Positions 24,749 to 33,846 of a stretch of DNA of 43,661 nucleotides are shown here, in pieces (positions within the stretch are counted from its first letter, which is position 1; each line of letters opens with the position of its first letter). The stretch is from Phycisphaerae bacterium. GTDB lineage: Bacteria; Planctomycetota; Phycisphaerae; UBA1845; UTPLA1. Location: the NCBI GenBank assembly GCA_030432035.1, contig JAUIHO010000009.1, positions 1 through 43,661 on the forward strand, in the 5' to 3' direction. The notes beneath the pieces were generated by a model. It searched no databases. It was not told the DNA's origin and was given only the letters and a program-made list of their open reading frames with translations. Both the position numbers and the translations under genes were made by a program.

Positions 24749-25996
24749 ATGATGCGACGAAGACATGGATGTTTTCGACATTTCGGAATCGCGCTGCTCG
24801 TTGGGTGTTGGATGCCCGCGATCGCGCAGGCGGGTGCGATTCGCATTCTGCCCAAGGCCGAGATATTGAAATCGCGCATCACAGTGGGCGATGTTGCGGT
24901 GTTGCGCGATTTCGATCCGGAGCTGACGCGCGAGATGCGGGCCGTTGTGCTCGCCGAAATCTCCCGCGCGGGCAGTGGGCGGGTCGTGCATGCTCGCGAA
25001 ATATCTCATCTCTTAGAAGCCGCCGGTGCGAACCTGGCGGATGTTCGCATTTATGGCTCGCTGCGTTGCGAAGTGACGCGGTTAAAGGTGCAGCAGGTCG
25101 GTGACTCGGTGGCGGCACGATCCGCGAAACAACCAGCCGCCATGCGCACAACACATCATCAACATACGCATCGTGCAACGGGCAACACACATTCACATCG
25201 AGCATCAAACCGCACGCCCGTTTCGCGGCAGTCGCATTCGCATTCGTGCAGCCACGGACATCAGCACGCTCGCGGTGGCTACGAATCGGCGAACGGTATA
25301 CCGCAACGCAATCATCGTGTGCAACCGCCGACCGACTCGTTAGAGGCGGCGGTGCAATTGTTTATTCAAGCGCGCATGCCCGATCTGGATGGCGAAATCG
25401 ACGTGGCGCTCAATCGCCGCATCGATTTGCTAAGGGAAGTTGCCGAGAGCGGCGCAGGCCGCCCGTCATTTCAGGTGCACGAGCGCGATCCGATTCGCCT
25501 CGGTTTAGTCGGACTCGAAGTGGATATTTATCAGGGCGGTCAGCGCGTCAAAACGCTGCCCGTCGTGGCACAGGTTGAATTGTTGCGCCCCGTGTTGGTC
25601 GCGCGACGACCGATCAATCGCGGCCAGACGGTAAGTCAGCGCGATTTGCGGGTTGAGAAGCGCCGTTTCGATAGTCTCGAAGGAATCGGGCTATCCGAGA
25701 TGGAATTGGCCGTGGGTTACGAAGCGACGCGCTTTATTCCCGAAGGCGACATGCTGTCGGTGCGGGCGCTGAAAGAGCCGCCGCTTATTCGGCGCGGCGC
25801 GACAGTCAAGATTTTGATTAGTGGCGGCGGTGTGCAAATCACTGCCTTGGGTAAGGCACAAAAGGAAGGCGCACTCGGGGATGTCATCCCCGTGGCGAAG
25901 AATGGCAGCCATCGGAAGCGCGACATCATCGATGCGATGGTGACGGGGCCGGGTGTGGTGACGTTTGGTCGTCCCGATCTGGTGGCGCAGCGGTAA
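24749..25996 (+). CDS. flgA: Flagellar P-ring assembly chaperone FlgA with His-rich insertion
   Basis: Periplasmic chaperone for FlgI P-ring assembly, 415 residues. ATG 24749 (or 24752) follows GGAG by 5-8 nt; the signal peptide ends near WMPAIAQAG. The C-terminal SAF/FlgA part is clear: VLVARRPINRGQTVSQRDLRVEKRRF, GYEATRFIPEGDMLSVRALKEPPLI, GATVKILISGGGVQITALGKA and PVAKNGS. Between the N-terminal domain and this part is an insertion of about 40 residues with 11 His in 38 positions (residues 136-173; DNA 25154-25267), containing SHSHSCSHGHQH. E. coli FlgA is about 219 residues, so the protein is nearly double length. The flgH SD overlaps its stop. Confidence 0.92.
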   Translation: MMRRRHGCFRHFGIALLVGCWMPAIAQAGAIRILPKAEILKSRITVGDVAVLRDFDPELTREMRAVVLAEISRAGSGRVVHAREISHLLEAAGANLADVRIYGSLRCEVTRLKVQQVGDSVAARSAKQPAAMRTTHHQHTHRATGNTHSHRASNRTPVSRQSHSHSCSHGHQHARGGYESANGIPQRNHRVQPPTDSLEAAVQLFIQARMPDLDGEIDVALNRRIDLLREVAESGAGRPSFQVHERDPIRLGLVGLEVDIYQGGQRVKTLPVVAQVELLRPVLVARRPINRGQTVSQRDLRVEKRRFDSLEGIGLSEMELAVGYEATRFIPEGDMLSVRALKEPPLIRRGATVKILISGGGVQITALGKAQKEGALGDVIPVAKNGSHRKRDIIDAMVTGPGVVTFGRPDLVAQR

Positions 25997-26009
25997 GGAG
26001 AACGAATTC

Positions 26010-26846
26010 ATGAAGCGGATCATTCCGATCATGTTGCTCACGATCTTTTTGACCAGCGGTTGGGCGTTGGCGCAAAGCAGTTCGCTGTTTCACGCGCACA
26101 AGCAACGTTCAGCGCGCATGCAACAATTGACCACACGCCCCGCCGCAAGCGGCGCGCTGCGCATGAACGCAGGCACGCAGCCACAGGCGATGCGGTTTGG
26201 GATCAACACGCTCAATAACCAGATGGGCCCGCCCGCACCGAATCAGAATGGCGCGACCAACCCACAGACGGGTCAGCAAAACACGCAGAACGAAATGCTG
26301 GCTCAAGCTTCGTTGATTTCAACAAATCTGCCGCAACCGCGCGTGTTGAAGGTGAATGATCTGATTGGCGTTGTCGTCCGACATCGCTATCGCTCGCGTG
26401 TGGATGCTCGACTCGAACAGCGCAACGAATGGGATATCGAAAGCCAGCTTAACGCATGGTTCCGCATTCATAACAGCAAGTGGGAACAGCAGAGCTTTCC
26501 GACGGGCAACCCGCGTGTGGCATTCGAACATGAGAACGAGCTGCGCAATCAGGGTCGTTCCGATCGTCAGGACATCCTCGAAACGCGCATGCAGGGCAAG
26601 GTGATCGACATCAAGCCCAACGGCAATCTGATCGTGGTCGCGTCGTACTCGATCGATTCGGATCACGACAGTCAGTCATTGGTGTTAGCTGGAGAAGTCG
26701 CGCAGCGCGATCTCGGCCCGGACAACACGGTAACGAGCGACAAGATCTTCGGCCTCAAGATCGGCACGGCGCCGACGGGCGCGGTGCAGGATGCGACGAA
26801 GCGCGGCTGGTTGAAGGAATTGTTGGATGTGGTCAAACCCTTTTAG
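26010..26846 (+). CDS. flgH: Flagellar L-ring protein FlgH, no lipobox
   Basis: Outer-membrane L-ring subunit of 278 residues. ATG 26010 has AAGGAG nine nt upstream, overlapping the flgA stop. The diagnostic core is present in the C-terminal two thirds: VLKVNDLIGVVVRHRYRSRV, then TRMQGKVIDIKPNGNLIVV and VTSDKIFGLKIG. Unusually, the signal peptide reads MKRIIPIMLLTIFLTSGWALAQ and the protein has no cysteine at all; E. coli FlgH is a lipoprotein. A Gln/Asn-rich linker (about residues 65-105) precedes the core. Placement between flgA and flgI agrees with the call. Confidence 0.92.
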   Translation: MKRIIPIMLLTIFLTSGWALAQSSSLFHAHKQRSARMQQLTTRPAASGALRMNAGTQPQAMRFGINTLNNQMGPPAPNQNGATNPQTGQQNTQNEMLAQASLISTNLPQPRVLKVNDLIGVVVRHRYRSRVDARLEQRNEWDIESQLNAWFRIHNSKWEQQSFPTGNPRVAFEHENELRNQGRSDRQDILETRMQGKVIDIKPNGNLIVVASYSIDSDHDSQSLVLAGEVAQRDLGPDNTVTSDKIFGLKIGTAPTGAVQDATKRGWLKELLDVVKPF

Positions 26847-26889
26847 GGATTTGGTGATTGCGTGATCGAGTGATTGGGCGATTGGGTTC

Positions 26890-26917
26890 ATCAGAGCCGC
26901 GCCCGTCAGGAAGCGGT
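26890..26917. repeat. Dispersed 28-bp repeat, copy 1
   Basis: ATCAGAGCCGCG then CCCGTCAGGAAGCGGT between flgH and flgI. A near-identical copy (ATCAGAGCCGCG, ACCGTGAGGGAGCGGT) lies at 39591-39618 in the same orientation, in an unrelated intergenic region. The flanks here are low-complexity (GTGATTG- and GTGAAGT-like tandem units). Confidence 0.6.
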
Positions 26918-26978
26918 CACGGTGAATTGTGAAGTGAAGTGTGAAGTGCGAACGGTAAGGAACGAAGCAACGAACTTA

Positions 26979-28085
26979 ATGAAGACGCCAAGTAGTACAA
27001 CTCGGATGCGATTCCTCTCGCTCGCGGCTGTTTTAGGTGTTTGCCTAAATACGGTCGGCACGGCGGCGATCGCGCAGACGACGATTGCGGATGTGACGCA
27101 CTTGAAGGGCCGTCGCATCAACACGCTCTCGGGATACGGCTTGGTCGTGGGGTTGAACGGCACCGGCGACGGTGGGCAGTATGCACCCGCCGTGCGTGCG
27201 ATGGTGTCGATGCTAGCGAAGTTCAATATCCCCGTCGCCGCCGAAGAGCTAAATCGCGGCGAAAACATCGCGTTGGTGTGGGTCGATGTCACGCTTCCGG
27301 AAAACGGTGTTCGCGAAGGTGACCGCGTCGATGTGAAGGTGAGTGCAGTTGGCGAGGCCGAAAGTTTGCTCGGCGGTCGGCTCGTGATGACGCCGCTGCA
27401 AGGGCCGGGGCTCGACATGATCTTTGCCTTCGCTCAGGGCGGCATTCGCGTGACCGACCCGAAGCGCGAACCAACAACCGGCACGATCCTCGGCGGAGCG
27501 GTGATGGAAGAAGACATCGTTCATAACTACCTCAACGAGTTGGGGCAGTTCACGTTGGTTGTTGAAGACGTGCACGCTTCGCATGCATTGGCCGCGGTGA
27601 TCGAACAAACGATTAACGAAGATCAAAGCGAGATCGGCCAAATCCGACGCGTGTCGCAGGCGATCGGCCCGAAGAACGTGATCGTTCAAATTCCCCCGGA
27701 AGCACTGAGCGACCCGGTTGCGTTCATCGGTCGCGTGGAAGGGTTAGAGCTTCTGATGCCGCGCGGCGAAAGCCGCATCGTCATCAATCGACGCACCAAG
27801 ACGATGTCGATCGGTGCGGGCGTTGAAATCGCGCCGACGGTGATCGTGCACGAAGGGCTCACGATTACGACGGTAACGCCGCCACCCGAGCCGACGCCGG
27901 ATACGCCCGAGATTCGCAACGATCGAGCCGTGGGTATCAACACGACGCGCCGCGGCGGGGCGAAATTGCGCACGTTGGTGAGTCGGTTGAACCTGCTCAA
28001 CGTGCCGGCGGAAGACATCATTCAAATCATCGAAAACCTGCACGCCAACGGGCAAATACGAGGGAAGCTGATCATTCGCGACTAA
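26979..28085 (+). CDS. flgI: Flagellar P-ring protein FlgI
   Basis: Periplasmic P-ring subunit of 368 residues, matching E. coli FlgI (365). Signal peptide MRFLSLAAVLGVCLN...AIAQ, then the strongly conserved DVTHLKGRRINTLSGYGLVVGLNGTGDG. Further hallmarks: NIALVWVDVTLPENGVREGD, SAVGEAESLLGGRLVMTPLQGP, and the C-terminal LVSRLNLLNVPAEDIIQIIE. ATG 26979 is 17 nt from the nearest SD-like AAGGA, so ATG 27006, which retains the signal peptide, is an alternative; the earlier frame to 26874 runs through repeat sequence and is rejected. flgJ follows 20 bp later. Confidence 0.95.
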   Translation: MKTPSSTTRMRFLSLAAVLGVCLNTVGTAAIAQTTIADVTHLKGRRINTLSGYGLVVGLNGTGDGGQYAPAVRAMVSMLAKFNIPVAAEELNRGENIALVWVDVTLPENGVREGDRVDVKVSAVGEAESLLGGRLVMTPLQGPGLDMIFAFAQGGIRVTDPKREPTTGTILGGAVMEEDIVHNYLNELGQFTLVVEDVHASHALAAVIEQTINEDQSEIGQIRRVSQAIGPKNVIVQIPPEALSDPVAFIGRVEGLELLMPRGESRIVINRRTKTMSIGAGVEIAPTVIVHEGLTITTVTPPPEPTPDTPEIRNDRAVGINTTRRGGAKLRTLVSRLNLLNVPAEDIIQIIENLHANGQIRGKLIIRD

Positions 28086-28105
28086 GCGCGGTGACGTGAA
28101 ACGTT

Positions 28106-28510
28106 ATGACGCAGATCAATAGCCAATTCGATAGCGCGTTGCAAAACGCCAACGCCGCACGCGGCCAAACGGCCTTTACGCGACAAGCATCGGCTGCGCA
28201 GAAGGCATCGGTCGCGAATCCGAAACTGCGCGAGCAGGTTGGCGATTTCGTCGGAAACATTTTCTACGGCACGCTGCTGAGCCAGTTGCAGGATTCGAAG
28301 TTTAAGAGCGAGTACTTCCACGGCGGCCGCGGCGAAGAAATCTTCAAAGGCCAGTTGTATCAGGAATACGCCCGACGCATCGGCCGCTCACCCAACGATC
28401 CGATGTCGAATCGAATTTACGAAGCCATGACGCGGCACCTTCGCAATGAAGCGAGCAAGACCGCCAAGACGCAACCAGCAACCGAACAGAAGGAGTCGCG
28501 CGCAGCATGA
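28106..28510 (+). CDS. flgJ: Rod-binding protein (FlgJ N-terminal domain only)
   Basis: Rod-scaffold protein of 134 residues. It matches the FlgJ N-terminal rod-binding domain (LREQVGDFVGNIFYGTLLSQLQDSKF... GGRGEEIFKGQLYQEYARRI), which caps the growing rod. The C-terminal peptidoglycan hydrolase domain of gammaproteobacterial FlgJ is absent, as in many non-enteric bacteria. The C terminus is Lys/Gln/Ala-rich. Its TGA stop overlaps the flgN start (ATGA at 28507-28510). The ATG has only weak SD. Confidence 0.88.
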   Translation: MTQINSQFDSALQNANAARGQTAFTRQASAAQKASVANPKLREQVGDFVGNIFYGTLLSQLQDSKFKSEYFHGGRGEEIFKGQLYQEYARRIGRSPNDPMSNRIYEAMTRHLRNEASKTAKTQPATEQKESRAA

Positions 28511-29028
28511 ATCGCGAGCGTTTGGACATCCTGGCAGACGATTTGGCGACGGTGCTCGACCGCATGATCGCCATGCACGAACTACAGCAAGGCATTCTGC
28601 GGCGCAAGCTCGACGCGATGCGGACGAGCGACCCCGATCAGATCGCGCAGATATGCCACGAAGAATCGGATATCGCCGGCGCACTGTCGGAGTTGGATAT
28701 GAAACGACGCCGCCTAGTGGCGGATATCTGCGAAGCGCTGGGCATGGCGCGACCGGATAAGCCGGAGCGCATCACGTTGCGTTCGTTGGTGCGGGCGATG
28801 CCGAGCAGCTTGCAACATCGGTTGCTGGCGCTGGGCGAAGAGTTGCGCATGAACATGTTGAAGGTGGCGGAAATCAATCGCACGGTCGAGTTGGTTTGCC
28901 GCGAGATGCTCAAGCATTTCAAGGTTTTGTTCTCGGCGTTTGCACAGGGCGACGGTAACGACACGTATGGCGACACGGGCAGTCGGCGAACCAACGCCAA
29001 CGCCGGTGTGCTGGATGCGGTGGTATAA
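28507..29028 (+). CDS. flgN: Flagellar FlgK/FlgL export chaperone FlgN
   Basis: Helical cytosolic protein of 173 residues resembling FlgN, which holds FlgK and FlgL for secretion. Evidence: long amphipathic helices (DILADDLATVLDRMIAMHEL, LGEELRMNMLKVAEINRTVE), a C-terminal helix VCREMLKHFKVLFSAF, and the position directly before flgK (3-nt gap) and after flgJ (ATGA overlap). The sequence is not strongly conserved in this family, so position carries much of the weight. Confidence 0.85.
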   Translation: MNRERLDILADDLATVLDRMIAMHELQQGILRRKLDAMRTSDPDQIAQICHEESDIAGALSELDMKRRRLVADICEALGMARPDKPERITLRSLVRAMPSSLQHRLLALGEELRMNMLKVAEINRTVELVCREMLKHFKVLFSAFAQGDGNDTYGDTGSRRTNANAGVLDAVV

Positions 29029-29031
29029 ACG

Positions 29032-30738
29032 ATGGGACTGACGTCAGCATTTAGTGTGGGGCGAACGGCGCTTTCGGCCTATCAGGCGGCGCTGCAGGTC
29101 ACGGGGCAGAACATTGCCAACGTGTCGACGCCCGGCTACACGCGTTCGACGACGCGACTGTCGGCGTTGCCCGGCAACATCACGACGGCGGGGCAACTCG
29201 GTCGTGGTGTGCAGGTGAGCAACATCCGCCGTCAGATTAGCGAGTCGTTGCAAACGCGACTGCGCACGGCGATCGGCGATCGCACGTCGGCAAACATCGA
29301 GCGCGACGCACTCAATCGCATCGAGGCCGTGTTGAATCCGTTGGGTGATACCAACCTCGGCAGCCTCGTGTCGGAGTTTTTCGGTGCGGTCAACGACTTG
29401 CAGAACAATCCGGAGAATATCGCCACGCGCGGCATCGTGGTGAACACCGGTGTGACGCTGACACAGAAGATTCGCGATATCCGCAGCGACCTGCTGGCGG
29501 CGCGCAACGAAATTAATCAGGAAATCACGACGGCCGTGCAAACGGGCGATCAGTTGGCCTCGCAAATCGCCGACCTGAACGAACGCATCGTGCTGGCGGA
29601 AGCCGGCTCGAACGGTCAAGCCGCGGCGCTGCGCGATCAACGCGATCAGTTGCTAAACGAGTTGTCCGAAATTTTTGAAGTCGTTACCCGCGAGCAACCC
29701 AATGGTGCGGTGAACGTTTACATCGGTAACGAATCGCTGATTCAGTTCGGCGAGAGCTTCGGGCTAACGACCGAGGTTGAGACGGATGCGAACGGCTTTG
29801 TGCAATCGACGATTCGCCTTCGCATCAACAACGGTTTGATCGATTCGGGTAGCGGTCAGATCGAAGGGTTGGTGCGGGCGCGCGACACTCATAACGTCGA
29901 GCAAGTGCAGCGACTCGATGAACTGACGGCCGCGCTCATCTTTGAGGTGAACAAGATTCACTCGTCGGGCCAAGGGCTCGAAGGCTTTACGACGGTCACG
30001 GGTCTGAACGCGGTGCAGGATACGACGATACCGCTCAACTCACCCGATACGCAGTTGAACTTCTTCCCCGAGACGGGCTCGTTCTTCATCGATGTGCGCG
30101 ACGCCGCCAGCGGCGAAACGGTTCGTACGCAGATCAACGTGAATCTGGATGGCATCGGTGCCGACACGTCGCTCGATTCGTTGGTGGCGGATATCAACGC
30201 GAACGTGCCGAACTTTACGGCGACGATTCTGGCCGACGGCCGGGTTGAGTTTGCGGCAGACGCGGGCTTTGAGTTCACGTTTTCGGATGACACGTCTGGC
30301 ACGCTCGCGGCGTTGGGCGTGAACACGCTGTTTACGGGCTACGACTCGTTAACGGCCGATGTGAATCCGCTGATCGCGGGCAACCTCAATTTGTTGGCGG
30401 CGGGTCGATCGAACCTGCCCGGCGACGGTAGCAACGCGACGCTGTTGGCGGGCGTGCAGGATATCGCCGTCGCGAGCTTGGGCGGGGCGTCATTAAACGA
30501 ACATTACACGGCGACGATTGCAAATTTGGCGGTGAGTTCGTCGTCGGCGACGAGCGCTGCGGAAGCGTCGGACGTGATCTTCGAAGCACTAACGGTGCAG
30601 CGCGAAAGTTTGTCGGGCGTGAATCTCGATGAGGAAGCGCTGAGCTTGATTTCGTATCAACGCGCGTTCGAAGGGGCCGCTCGTTACCTGAACGTGGTGG
30701 ATGAGATGTTGCAAACGTTGTTGGGATTGGTGCGGTAA
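29032..30738 (+). CDS. flgK: Flagellar hook-filament junction protein FlgK (HAP1)
   Basis: A 568-residue hook-associated protein. The N-terminal D0 helix MGLTSAFSVGRTALSAYQAA then LQVTGQNIANVSTPGYTRST is characteristic, followed by LGRGVQVSNIRRQ. The C-terminal SGVNLDEEALSLISYQRAFEGAARYLN then VVDEMLQTLLGL is the matching FlgK end. A variable middle has an IN-motif-like segment (VRTQINVNLDGIGADTSLDSLVADIN). E. coli FlgK has 547 residues. Starts three nt after the flgN stop. Confidence 0.95.
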   Translation: MGLTSAFSVGRTALSAYQAALQVTGQNIANVSTPGYTRSTTRLSALPGNITTAGQLGRGVQVSNIRRQISESLQTRLRTAIGDRTSANIERDALNRIEAVLNPLGDTNLGSLVSEFFGAVNDLQNNPENIATRGIVVNTGVTLTQKIRDIRSDLLAARNEINQEITTAVQTGDQLASQIADLNERIVLAEAGSNGQAAALRDQRDQLLNELSEIFEVVTREQPNGAVNVYIGNESLIQFGESFGLTTEVETDANGFVQSTIRLRINNGLIDSGSGQIEGLVRARDTHNVEQVQRLDELTAALIFEVNKIHSSGQGLEGFTTVTGLNAVQDTTIPLNSPDTQLNFFPETGSFFIDVRDAASGETVRTQINVNLDGIGADTSLDSLVADINANVPNFTATILADGRVEFAADAGFEFTFSDDTSGTLAALGVNTLFTGYDSLTADVNPLIAGNLNLLAAGRSNLPGDGSNATLLAGVQDIAVASLGGASLNEHYTATIANLAVSSSSATSAAEASDVIFEALTVQRESLSGVNLDEEALSLISYQRAFEGAARYLNVVDEMLQTLLGLVR

Positions 30739-30775
30739 GGCCGCAAAGTTTTCGCCGAGGAGCTTGGCAAGGTAA

Positions 30776-32713
30776 ATGAACATTAGCGCTGCCGGCAATT
30801 TGTCACGGGTTTCGACCAGCTTGCGGACGTTCACGTTGCTTTCGCAGTTGCAGAACAACTCCGTCAGCTTGTTTGAACTCGAGCAACAGCTCAGTTCGGG
30901 CCGGCGCATCTTGTCTATCGCCGACGACCCGATCGCATCGGAGCGCATCGCGCGCTCGGTCAAATCGCTCGAAAGCCAGGATCAGATTCTCTCCAACTTG
31001 CGCTTTGCCGACGGCTTCTTGGCGGCGGCCGATTCGTCGATCACCGAAATCACCGACCTGTTGAACGAAGCCGCGCGCATCGCGAGCGAACAAGCGGGCA
31101 ACCTTCAAACGGCGGAGGAACGCGAATCGCAAGCCGTCATTATCGACGGCATCATCGATCAGTTGTTAAACGTCGGCAATCGTCAGTATCAATCGCGCTT
31201 CCTGTTTGGCGGACGGCAGACGACCGAGCCGGTGTTGAATTCGACGTTCGGGCGCGTGACGTTGGCCGGTGACTTCGCCGATCTGCGCACGATTGTCGAT
31301 CCTGGCTTCACGCTGCCCTTTAACGTGACGGCGGAGCGACTCTTCGGCATCGATCAGGAAACCGTCGGCGGCACAGCGAACTTTAATGTCGCCATCAACA
31401 GCAACGTACGCGTCAGCGAACTGCGCGGCGCGACCGAACGCGGCATTACGCTCGGTCAAATTCGCATCACCGAAAGCCCCGGCCAGACGTTCGACGTGGA
31501 TTTGTCCGGAGCGGAAACCGTCGGCGATGTGATCGACATCTTCAATAACGCGGCGGCAACAATCGGTAGCTCGGTCACGTTGCAAATCGACCCGGCGAGC
31601 AACAATGGATTTCGACTGACGGCAGGACCGTTCAGCACGATCACGGTTGAAAACGTTGGCAGTTCGCCGACGGCCACCGACCTTGGGATTTTGGGATCGT
31701 CGGCGGGGCCGGGCGTGCCGCTCACAGGAACGGACGTCAATCGTCGTATCGCGCTGCAAACGGCGTTGGCGGATATTCAACCGAGCGGTTTGTCGTTGAC
31801 GGACGGCGTGACGATCACCAACGGCGATCTATCGACCGTCGTAACGTTCGATAGCGCGACGACGATCCAAGATGTGTTGAATCGGCTCAACGCGTCGGGC
31901 GTTGGGATTCGCGCGGATATCAACACCAACGGCGACGGCATTCAGATTCGCAATTTGGTCGCGGGCTCGCAGCTTCTTATCGGTGAAAACGGCGGCAACG
32001 ACGCACAAGAGCTGGGCATTCGCACGCTGGACGGCGGCGTTCCGCTCTCGCGTTTGAATGGTGGCCGCGGCATCAATACGTTTGACGGCCCCGACTTTGA
32101 GATCGTCGATCCCAACGGCGTGGCGTTCTCGGTGGATATTTCGAGTGCGATCACGCTGCAGGATGTGTTGGACGAGATCAATGCCGCGGCGGGCACGGCT
32201 GGTGCCGATATCACGGCGTCGCTCAGTCCCGACGGCGGCGGCATTCAACTTACGAGCGCCGGCGGTCCGGGCAACATTACCGTCAACAATCTGAATCAAC
32301 CCGCCGCGCAAGAGCTTGGCATCTTAAAAACCGGCAGCAGCACCGGGTTGACGGGCGATGTGGTCGGCGGGTTTACGCAACCGGGTGTATTTAGCGCTTT
32401 GTATCGATTGCGCGACGCTCTGATCGCGAACGATTCGAGCGAAATCACCGAAGCGGGCGACGACATCGACGATTTGCGCAAAGAGATCATCAACGTACTC
32501 GGCGCCGTCGGCGCGCGGTCGCGCGATCTGCGCAACCGAGTGAATCAAACCGAAGATGCGGTCGCAGCCACCGAGATATTGCTCTCGGAAGTGCGCGACG
32601 TGGACTTTGTAGAGGCAGTTACCCGATTCCAACAGGCGCAAACAGCGCTGCAGGCGAGCCTGCAAGTTGGGTCGGCCAATTTGAATCTGTCGTTGCTGGA
32701 TTTCCTCGGATAG
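30776..32713 (+). CDS. flgL: Flagellar hook-filament junction protein FlgL (HAP3), expanded
   Basis: A 645-residue FlgL, about twice the E. coli protein (317). The ends are typical: VSTSLRTFTLLSQLQNNSVS then LFELEQQLSSGRRILSIADDP, and C-terminal VEAVTRFQQAQTALQASLQVGSANLNLSLLDFL. The extra length is made of three related blocks starting near residues 225, 337 and 439, each with a flagellin-hook-IN pattern (TFDVDLSGAETVGDVIDIFN; VTFDSATTIQDVLNRLN; FSVDISSAITLQDVLDEIN) and a following GIxI/L(T/R) strand and LGIL/LGIRT. AAGG 3 nt upstream and GAGGAG further up precede ATG 30776. Confidence 0.92.
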   Translation: MNISAAGNLSRVSTSLRTFTLLSQLQNNSVSLFELEQQLSSGRRILSIADDPIASERIARSVKSLESQDQILSNLRFADGFLAAADSSITEITDLLNEAARIASEQAGNLQTAEERESQAVIIDGIIDQLLNVGNRQYQSRFLFGGRQTTEPVLNSTFGRVTLAGDFADLRTIVDPGFTLPFNVTAERLFGIDQETVGGTANFNVAINSNVRVSELRGATERGITLGQIRITESPGQTFDVDLSGAETVGDVIDIFNNAAATIGSSVTLQIDPASNNGFRLTAGPFSTITVENVGSSPTATDLGILGSSAGPGVPLTGTDVNRRIALQTALADIQPSGLSLTDGVTITNGDLSTVVTFDSATTIQDVLNRLNASGVGIRADINTNGDGIQIRNLVAGSQLLIGENGGNDAQELGIRTLDGGVPLSRLNGGRGINTFDGPDFEIVDPNGVAFSVDISSAITLQDVLDEINAAAGTAGADITASLSPDGGGIQLTSAGGPGNITVNNLNQPAAQELGILKTGSSTGLTGDVVGGFTQPGVFSALYRLRDALIANDSSEITEAGDDIDDLRKEIINVLGAVGARSRDLRNRVNQTEDAVAATEILLSEVRDVDFVEAVTRFQQAQTALQASLQVGSANLNLSLLDFLG

Positions 32714-32819
32714 ATGGATCTATTCGGCGGCAACGTGCGGAAATAGATTTGGGTTCAGTCGGGGCGGCGTTCGCCTCCGGCACATGGTAAGTGGTCGCGG
32801 AGCGCGACCGGGAGCAAGG

Positions 32820-33281
32820 ATGATGATTACCATTCAAACGTCACGGTTCGGTGGAATCGAAGTGGACGACCAGCGCTTTTTGAACTTCCCGAAGGGGTTG
32901 CTGGGCTTTCCCGACGATCGCGATTACGCACTGATTCAAACCGGCGAAGACAGCGCGTTCTACTGGATGCAGGCCGTGCATCGCCCCGAGCTGGCGTTTG
33001 TCGTTTGCGATCCGCGCTTGTTTGTCGCGGACTATCGCGTGTCGATCAAGGCCGAAGACCTGTCGCAAATCGGCCTCGCCGATACGACTGGCTCGCAGGT
33101 GTTTGTCGTCGTGAACAAGGTCGACGAAATGCTGACCGGCAACTTGCAGGGCCCGTTGGTGATCAACGTCGCCACGCGCGTCGGCAAGCAACTCGTGCTC
33201 AGCGACAAGCGCTACTCCACGCGTCATCCGTTGATGCGTCTGCCGCAGCGCGGTCAGTCGGCGATTACGAAGACCGCCTAA
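32820..33281 (+). CDS. fliW: Flagellar assembly factor FliW
   Basis: A 153-residue protein that binds flagellin and also inhibits CsrA. Motifs: TSRFGGIEVDDQRFLNFPKG then LLGFPDDRDYAL, SAFYWMQAVHRPELAFVVCDP, and VGKQLVLSDKRYSTRHPL. GGAG lies 5 nt before ATG 32820 (8 nt before the second ATG 32823). It is followed by csrA and flagellin, the classical fliW-csrA-fliC order in which free FliW releases CsrA from flagellin mRNA. Confidence 0.95.
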   Translation: MMITIQTSRFGGIEVDDQRFLNFPKGLLGFPDDRDYALIQTGEDSAFYWMQAVHRPELAFVVCDPRLFVADYRVSIKAEDLSQIGLADTTGSQVFVVVNKVDEMLTGNLQGPLVINVATRVGKQLVLSDKRYSTRHPLMRLPQRGQSAITKTA

Positions 33282-33505
33282 TTGCGTGACGAACCGCGAC
33301 GAAGCGGATGTTTCGTCGCGGAGCGCCGCGTGTGAGCGCTGCCGCGAGAAAACATCGGCAGGAATGCACGTCAACGGTACGTTGAGGTGTTTGTCGATGC
33401 GGCAATGAACCAACGAAGGCCACGGATGGTGCAGGCTAGAGAAAACAGGATGTTACGTCTCGGGGGCGATGGCTGGATGGCCGTCAAGCCGAGGAGGATT
33501 TAGCG

Positions 33506-33739
33506 ATGTTGGTGTTATCGCGACAGCGAGATGAAACCATCATGATCGGTGACGACATTGAGATCACCGTCGTGGATATTCGGGGCGACAAGGTGCGACT
33601 GGGCATCAACGCGCCGAAGGATGTATCGGTGCACCGTAAAGAGGTGTACGAAGCGATCAAGCGGGAGAACCGGGACGCCGCGAGGATTAAGCCCGAAGAC
33701 ATTCCGCCCAACGCCAAGCCGGACAATAACAATGCGTAA
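33506..33739 (+). CDS. csrA: Carbon storage regulator CsrA
   Basis: RNA-binding translational regulator of 77 residues. [20 protein letters not shown] then [20 protein letters not shown] is the canonical CsrA core, including Arg44-type and Leu4/Arg6 contacts (LVLSR and VHRKEV). The C terminus is longer than E. coli CsrA (61) with a Lys/Pro/Asn tail, as in many FliW-controlled CsrAs. SD GAGGAGG about 9 nt upstream. The flagellin leader downstream carries two GGA sites (separate entries). Confidence 0.97.
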   Translation: MLVLSRQRDETIMIGDDIEITVVDIRGDKVRLGINAPKDVSVHRKEVYEAIKRENRDAARIKPEDIPPNAKPDNNNA

Positions 33740-33805
33740 GGCAAGGCGGAAAGGTTGGTGCGTCATTATGAACGAAGAATCATCGGGTAGCCTCAAAATC
33801 ACCGG

Positions 33806-33827
33806 CGCGGCGAATGGATACGCCGCG
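33806..33827 (+). promoter_or_regulatory. Candidate CsrA-binding hairpin in the flagellin leader
   Basis: Perfect 7-bp stem CGCGGCG/CGCCGCG with the 8-nt loop AATGGATA; the loop holds A-GGA-T, the preferred CsrA core (ANGGAN). It ends 23 nt before the flagellin ATG. Confidence 0.6.
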
Positions 33828-33835
33828 GGTCATTC

Positions 33836-33846
33836 GTGGAGGATGG
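33836..33846 (+). promoter_or_regulatory. Flagellin SD overlapping second GGA site
   Basis: GTGGAGGATGG contains the SD GGAGGA (33838-33843), 7 nt before ATG 33851, and two GGA triplets. CsrA bridging this site and the hairpin at 33806-33827 would block ribosome binding. Confidence 0.55.

Noticed and set aside
26874..26978. Longer N terminus for flgI
   Set aside because: Runs through a dispersed repeat and low-complexity sequence and would bury the signal peptide.
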